Position numbers and translations under genes: made by a program. The notes under the pieces are model-generated. The model saw only the letters and a list, made by a program, of their open reading frames with translations. It was not told the origin of the DNA and ran no database searches. A stretch of DNA of 64,000 nt from Anabaena lutea FACHB-196 (GTDB lineage Bacteria; Cyanobacteriota; Cyanobacteriia; Cyanobacteriales; Nostocaceae): the NCBI RefSeq assembly GCF_014698305.1, contig NZ_JACJST010000007.1, forward strand, positions 168,705 to 232,704. Reading direction: 5' to 3'. This document shows positions 60,211-64,000 of this stretch, one piece after another; positions within the stretch are counted from its first letter, which is position 1; every line of letters begins with the position of its first letter.

Positions 60211-60849
60211 TTATTGCTGAAATTCAGTTAATAACCAAGCACAAACTTGACCATGATTCATCTGTCGAGTGCGTTGTAATGCTTTATTGAGTAAAGTTAT
60301 GGATAATCCTGATAAAACTTGAGATTGAGTAATTCTTCTACTGCCGCCATTTTCCATCTCAAAAGCAATTATCTGCACATTCTGCACATCAACTATCCAA
60401 TATTCAGCTACACCTAAGTCCTCATATATTAATCGTTTTTCACCCTTATCATCAGCCAGGGAATTATGAGCAACCTCAATGACTAAATTTGGCGGTGGAT
60501 AAATATCTAGATTAATGATGGAAGTACCGTAGGGAATAATATTGGCATTTTCTCCAATGTAGTAAGATACATCAGGTTGAGCATCCAAGCCTAATTTTTG
60601 ATAAGTACAGTTATTTTTACCATTCATATCAATGCCTTTGGTAGCCACAAAAATGCCAATAGCAGAGATAATAATTGTATGATCGCTGGCGTGGTCATTG
60701 CCCACGGATGGCATTTCTACCCTCATTTGTCCATTGTGGTAGTAGGTTTTAGCTTTTTCATCAACACGATTGTCAATGGTTTGCATATATTGATCCCACG
60801 TTCCTACTATCCAGGTGTCAGTTGGTAATTGTGGTTTAATTTCGCTCAT
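60211..60849 (-). CDS. Uma2 family endonuclease-like protein (DUF820), second member
   Basis: The 212-aa protein has the family core PDVSYYIGENANII and YPPPNLVIEVAHNSLADDKGEKRLIYEDLGVAEYWIVDV, where Asp, Glu and Lys of the PD-(D/E)XK-type centre are apparent (D..., E-V, K). Role unproven. A relative is at 21769-22332; the two are not close paralogues. Confidence 0.88.
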   Translation of the reverse strand: MSEIKPQLPTDTWIVGTWDQYMQTIDNRVDEKAKTYYHNGQMRVEMPSVGNDHASDHTIIISAIGIFVATKGIDMNGKNNCTYQKLGLDAQPDVSYYIGENANIIPYGTSIINLDIYPPPNLVIEVAHNSLADDKGEKRLIYEDLGVAEYWIVDVQNVQIIAFEMENGGSRRITQSQVLSGLSITLLNKALQRTRQMNHGQVCAWLLTEFQQ

Positions 60850-61036
60850 ATCGGAATTTTAATTATGAGAATGTTATGGCTAATCTAACTAATTATAAGG
60901 CTAAAGCCCTTACACACAAATTTCATCCAACTTCGCTCAATTTGCTCTCATTTCATACGACTATAAGTCGAGCCTAAGAACAGCAAAAATTCATTTAGCC
61001 CGCCTATGCGGGCTTTGCTTATGTATCCCCAGATTT

Positions 61037-61639
61037 TCACTTTCTCACAACCAATTGAAAGGAATTCAAATACCCCGTGATGGTTTTAGCTAAAGTCGAA
61101 CGCTGTTTTTTAGAAACTATACCTATGACCTGATACAAGCGCCCTTCCGCCACATACATTCTGTTGATAGTTACCTTACCAGCCGAATCTACATACTCAA
61201 TTTCTTTCCCCGGTTGCCCATTGGAACTACGAATATTACGTTGACTAACTAAATTGCTTTGTGTCGCTTTTAAGGTGTTATCCTGGGCTTGATCCAAGAT
61301 TTTTTGGGGGTTAGTCATTTGAGCATAGCTATAGGGAAATTCATTGTAAGTTACTAAATATGCTACTTCCTGTTCTGGTGGTTGGGCAGCAAATATTTCT
61401 AATTTTATTTCTCCCATGTAGGTTTTTTGGACTTGAGTTTTCCTTTTCGGTCTTCCTGGCATTAAAACCTGAAAACTCTTATCTGGGGGAGTGAATACCT
61501 TCCATTTTGGCTGCACTACTTTAGGAACAGTCGGTTTACTAGGAGAAACCGCTGGTTTGGGTGAACGCGTCTGGGCTGAAACATAACCACTGTATACAAA
61601 AGTGGCAGCAATGAAAGGTAGTAAAATTTTGATAGTCAT
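61037..61639 (-). CDS. Exported hypothetical protein, PsbP-like fold possible
   Basis: The 200-aa product has a Sec signal peptide (IKILLPFIAATFVYSGYVSAQ, cleavage near residue 23) and a proline-rich linker. A domain from about residue 45 has the pattern WKVFTPPDKSFQVLMPGRPKRKTQ and AYLVTYNEFPYSY. I know this pattern from cyanobacterial proteins without a clear family name; a PsbP-like fold is only suggested by length and strand pattern. It lies just upstream of the convergent region before glk's end (42 nt). Confidence 0.65.
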   Translation of the reverse strand: MTIKILLPFIAATFVYSGYVSAQTRSPKPAVSPSKPTVPKVVQPKWKVFTPPDKSFQVLMPGRPKRKTQVQKTYMGEIKLEIFAAQPPEQEVAYLVTYNEFPYSYAQMTNPQKILDQAQDNTLKATQSNLVSQRNIRSSNGQPGKEIEYVDSAGKVTINRMYVAEGRLYQVIGIVSKKQRSTLAKTITGYLNSFQLVVRK

Positions 61640-61681
61640 ATTTATAGCATTCGCAGATGCAGATTTGATTGTTCCTGCTAT

Positions 61682-62707
61682 TTATAACCTAGCTGCACAC
61701 ACAGCAGCACCAATTAATCCTACTTGTTGGTTAAGAATTATATGTACGGGGATTTCTTCCAAAATAGAGCGCATTCTCCCTTTTTGGGTAAAATTTAACA
61801 TAAAACTACCATTTTGCATTAAAGGCAGGATTTTGGGGGCGATACCACCGGCAATGTATAATCCACCGTGGGGTAAGAGTTTGAGAGCAAGATTGCCAGT
61901 TTCTGCACCGTAAGCCTCTATAAATAGTTGCATGGTTTGTTCAGAAAGGCGATCGCTTTTAGCCAAGGCTGCACTTCCAATAACCGCACCAGGATCAACT
62001 GTTTTTTCTGATTTTCCCGCTTCTTGTTCCCAACTTCTGACAACTTGGGCAATTTCTGGTGATTCGGTGGCTATTTGTCTATCTCGCAAAAATTGGTAAA
62101 TGGAAGTAATCCCTAAGCCGGACACAACTCTTTCTACAGAAGCCCGTTGAATACCATGTTTATCCAACAAGTATTTCAACAACTGAAATTCTAACTCGGT
62201 GCGGGGTGCAAAATCTGCGTGTCCACCTTCTGAGGGAAAAACATGATAATGGTTTCCCTGTTTAATTAAAAATCCTTGTCCTAAGCCAGTTCCCGCACCA
62301 ATAACCGCCATTGGCGCTTCTGGTTGGTGTTTACCAACTTGCAAAGTCAGCAAATCTTGTTTGGTTAAACCAAAAATGCCATAACCCACAGCCGCAAAGT
62401 CATTAATTAGAGAAATGGAGAGAATACCTAATTCTTGGGCTAAACGTTCTGTATCTAAAAACCATGTTAAGTTAGTTAGTCTGGCAGTATTTTTAACTAC
62501 TGGGCCGGCAATTCCAAAACAGGCTTTTTCGGGTGTTGATGTATTCGCCGCTGCCAAAAACTTCTGCACTATCGGTACTAAATCGGGAAAATCGCCACTG
62601 CGATAACTCTCCTCATAAAGAGTCTTTAAACCTAGCGAATCTGAGGATTCAACCAAGCGCAAAATAGTTTTCGTCCCACCAATATCTCCTGCTAGTAGCA
62701 ATGTCAT
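61682..62707 (-). CDS. glk: Glucokinase
   Basis: Phosphorylates glucose to glucose 6-phosphate. The 341-aa product has the phosphate-binding LLAGDIGGTKTIL, the FGIAGPV, the catalytic LINDFAAVGYG (Asp near residue 101), the GAGTGLGQGF and the SEGGHADFAPR blocks typical of the ROK-unrelated Glk family (E. coli glucokinase-type). The gene is followed by the exported hypothetical 42 nt downstream, possibly in one transcript. Confidence 0.95.
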   Translation of the reverse strand: MTLLLAGDIGGTKTILRLVESSDSLGLKTLYEESYRSGDFPDLVPIVQKFLAAANTSTPEKACFGIAGPVVKNTARLTNLTWFLDTERLAQELGILSISLINDFAAVGYGIFGLTKQDLLTLQVGKHQPEAPMAVIGAGTGLGQGFLIKQGNHYHVFPSEGGHADFAPRTELEFQLLKYLLDKHGIQRASVERVVSGLGITSIYQFLRDRQIATESPEIAQVVRSWEQEAGKSEKTVDPGAVIGSAALAKSDRLSEQTMQLFIEAYGAETGNLALKLLPHGGLYIAGGIAPKILPLMQNGSFMLNFTQKGRMRSILEEIPVHIILNQQVGLIGAAVCAARL

Positions 62708-62773
62708 AAAGTTTATCAGTTAGTTACTTTTTCTTAGTTAGTATCCAGTAATTGCTACACCCTAATTAGAGAT

Positions 62774-63421
62774 TTAAACAAATCGCACCATTTCTTCTAC
62801 TTGAGTCAAATGGGAAGTATCTCCCTTTAGTTCTAGCAACCATTCTGACTCTTGACGTACGACTTTAACTAAAGAACATAAAGTAGCTTTAACTTCAGTT
62901 TTGGCTATGTCCCCTACTAAGCCCATTGCTGCACCCAACACAGAAGCGCCATGTGCTACCAAAAGAATATCATTTGGCCAGAACTCACTCACCAGACATC
63001 TTGCGGTTTGTGCAGAACGCTGTCTGACTTTTTCATGGGTTTCGGGATATTGTGCTGCAATCCGCGATGTGTAGCTAATATCTATTCTGGGGAATAATGC
63101 TGCTAAATCCGACGTTGACAGTCTTTCTGGTGCTTCTGTCATCCATTCTGGATTTAACCACTCACTCAACCCTGTTTCTAGTTTAATCTCTAAATCTAGG
63201 ACTTCTGCGATCGCATTAGCTGTTTGCACTGTTCGCAGAAACGGAGATGCAAAAATATGTTTGATTTTTTCGCCTTTGAGTCGTTTTGCTAGTTGTTGTG
63301 CCTGTACCATGCCATCATCTGATAAAGGTGGATCATACCTTTTTTCGGCTGTGAGAAACCAATCAGGGTTGACAAAGTCCAGTCGGTTGGCGTGTCTTGC
63401 GATCCAGATGATTTGACTCAT
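62774..63421 (-). CDS. Histidine phosphatase family protein (SixA/phosphoglycerate mutase-like)
   Basis: The 215-aa product from the ATG at 63421 has the catalytic motif RHAN (IWIARHANRLDF, His near residue 9), ASPFLRTVQTANAIAEVL and the second His in LLVAHGASVLGAAM. These are the key residues of the phosphatase superfamily. The substrate is unknown. I chose MSQIIWIARHANR, since the in-frame extension by 11 codons lacks family pattern. It ends about 65 nt before the glk start on the same strand. Confidence 0.9.
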   Translation of the reverse strand: MSQIIWIARHANRLDFVNPDWFLTAEKRYDPPLSDDGMVQAQQLAKRLKGEKIKHIFASPFLRTVQTANAIAEVLDLEIKLETGLSEWLNPEWMTEAPERLSTSDLAALFPRIDISYTSRIAAQYPETHEKVRQRSAQTARCLVSEFWPNDILLVAHGASVLGAAMGLVGDIAKTEVKATLCSLVKVVRQESEWLLELKGDTSHLTQVEEMVRFV

Positions 63422-63514
63422 GGGGTAGAATTTTACAGGTATCAATGGGTGCAATTTAAATCTTAGGACATAAGTGTTATATTTCGTAATAATTTAGAGG
63501 ATTTTGTTTTTTAA

Positions 63515-63585
63515 TGAACCACGTTCTGCGTTCGCGTAGCGGTGCGTAGCACTCAGCAGTTCCCGCAGGGTAAGCACAAAGAACA
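63515..63585 (+). repeat. Palindromic repeat near the right window edge
   Basis: GAACCACGTTCTGCGTTCGCGTAGCGGTGCGTAGCACTCAGCAG-like sequence (63516-63559), followed by TTCCCGCAGGGTAAGC; the GCGTTCGCGTAGCG pieces are the dispersed type also seen near 50029 and 33222. It precedes the downstream end of the fragment gene at 63637. Confidence 0.6.
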
Positions 63586-63636
63586 CGAAGAGAAGAGAGG
63601 AAGAGTGAAAAATTTTTTTTTATCTCAACCAGTAAA

Positions 63637-63942
63637 TTATCTTTTCTGAAGCAGAGGAGAATCTATATCTAAAAGCCAATTTTCATCAACAAATTCCATA
63701 TTTTCATTATAGATAAGAACTAGCTCACCTATCTTTTCTAGCGGTTGATTTTCTTCTTGGTAAGATTTATCTTCTGGGAAACACGAAGCCTCAACAGCTT
63801 GTTTTATAGACCATTCATAAGCTAACAGAGAAAATTGTAATTTAAGAAATCGTTTATTTTTGCTAAATCCTACAGAACTACTGATTAATTCTGCTGTGGT
63901 AAGCTGTTGTGCAGCTAGATTGTATAATAGAGAATTAAGTAA
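63637..63942 (-). pseudogene. Truncated hypothetical gene lacking its start, apparently cut by an IS element
   Basis: The frame ending at 63637 is open for about 101 codons back to a TAG at 63943-63945 (AAELISSSVGFSKNKRFLKLQF..., ending SPLLQKR), with no start codon of any usual type near the beginning. It looks like the C-terminal part of a protein. The interruption lies in the stretch where an IS630-like end appears to begin, just before its transposase start at 63964. I do not recognise the protein family. Confidence 0.5.
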
Positions 63943-63963
63943 CTAAGCGATAGCTTCTGAGTT

Positions 63964-64000
63964 ATGCCAGCAAAAAACCATCTGTCTAAAGAACAGAGAG
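63964..64000 (+). mobile_element. Start of an IS630-like transposase gene, runs off the window
   Basis: An ATG at 63964 opens a frame of 12 codons to the edge (MPAKNHLSKEQR), similar to the N-terminus of IS630-family transposases of filamentous cyanobacteria as I remember them. Only this short stretch is visible. The left IS end would lie at about 63930-63945, consistent with the break in the opposite-strand frame. Confidence 0.4.

Overview
The window looks like a chromosomal stretch from a filamentous, probably heterocyst-forming cyanobacterium (order Nostocales). The signs are a phycocyanin bilin lyase (CpcT), cytochrome b6f genes (petC-petA), the proton-extrusion protein PxcA, a XisH/XisI pair, frequent HIP1 octamers (for example at 1671, 4572 and 9921), and many 7-bp tandem repeats and small palindromic elements between genes. 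I cannot name the genus from sequence alone. No rRNA or CRISPR array is present; the only tRNA seen is tRNA-Cys.

Layout. 1-1100: 5' part of a type I methyltransferase gene, then tRNA-Cys and cpcT. 2.1-6.1 kb: phosphate operon pstSCAB (minus strand) behind an array of Pho-box-like TTAA cores. 6.7-9.8 kb: a two-gene ABC importer with a duplicated permease and no binding protein. 10.0-11.8 kb: aspartokinase with four ACT domains. 12-24.4 kb: a BMP-type (nucleoside/purine-like) ABC importer whose four genes are scattered over 11 kb of the minus strand, with accessory genes wedged between them: a fused methyltransferase-endonuclease, a MITE-like element, a hypothetical gene, xisHI, a Uma2 protein and a toxin-antitoxin pair. 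The xisHI pair is bounded by two ~85-bp copies of the 3' end of the importer ATPase gene, so its insertion history can be read from the sequence. 24.5-40.1 kb: mostly single genes (SF1-helicase-like protein, pxcA, a MltA-type transglycosylase, a deacetylase, an RnfD-like/DUF2330 pair, a LuxR regulator, a PvuII-like orphan methyltransferase, a CIA30-in-SDR protein resembling plant HCF173, an alpha/beta hydrolase).

40.5-47.3 kb is the most interesting unit. Seven consecutive plus-strand elements encode a 77-aa double-glycine peptide precursor, a C39-peptidase ABC exporter, an HlyD-type adaptor, a degenerate histidine-kinase-like protein with Arg in place of the phospho-accepting His, 11-bp phased repeats, a LuxR-type response regulator and a membrane histidine kinase. 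This reads as a self-contained peptide export and signalling locus.

47.5-64 kb: DM13 lipoprotein, RNase Z, petC-petA with heptamer repeats between them, DUF3067, an orphan Imm42-like immunity protein, tatC, a Slt-type transglycosylase, a pilin-like protein, a UbiH-type hydroxylase, YebC, Uma2, glucokinase and a SixA-like phosphatase. A broken reading frame at the right edge appears to be interrupted by an IS630-like element. Repeat families (a 287-289-bp MITE-like element with nested palindromes, a GAGGATGT-ended element, an ~85-bp TACAGCAG-ended element and heptamer STRRs) run through the whole window.
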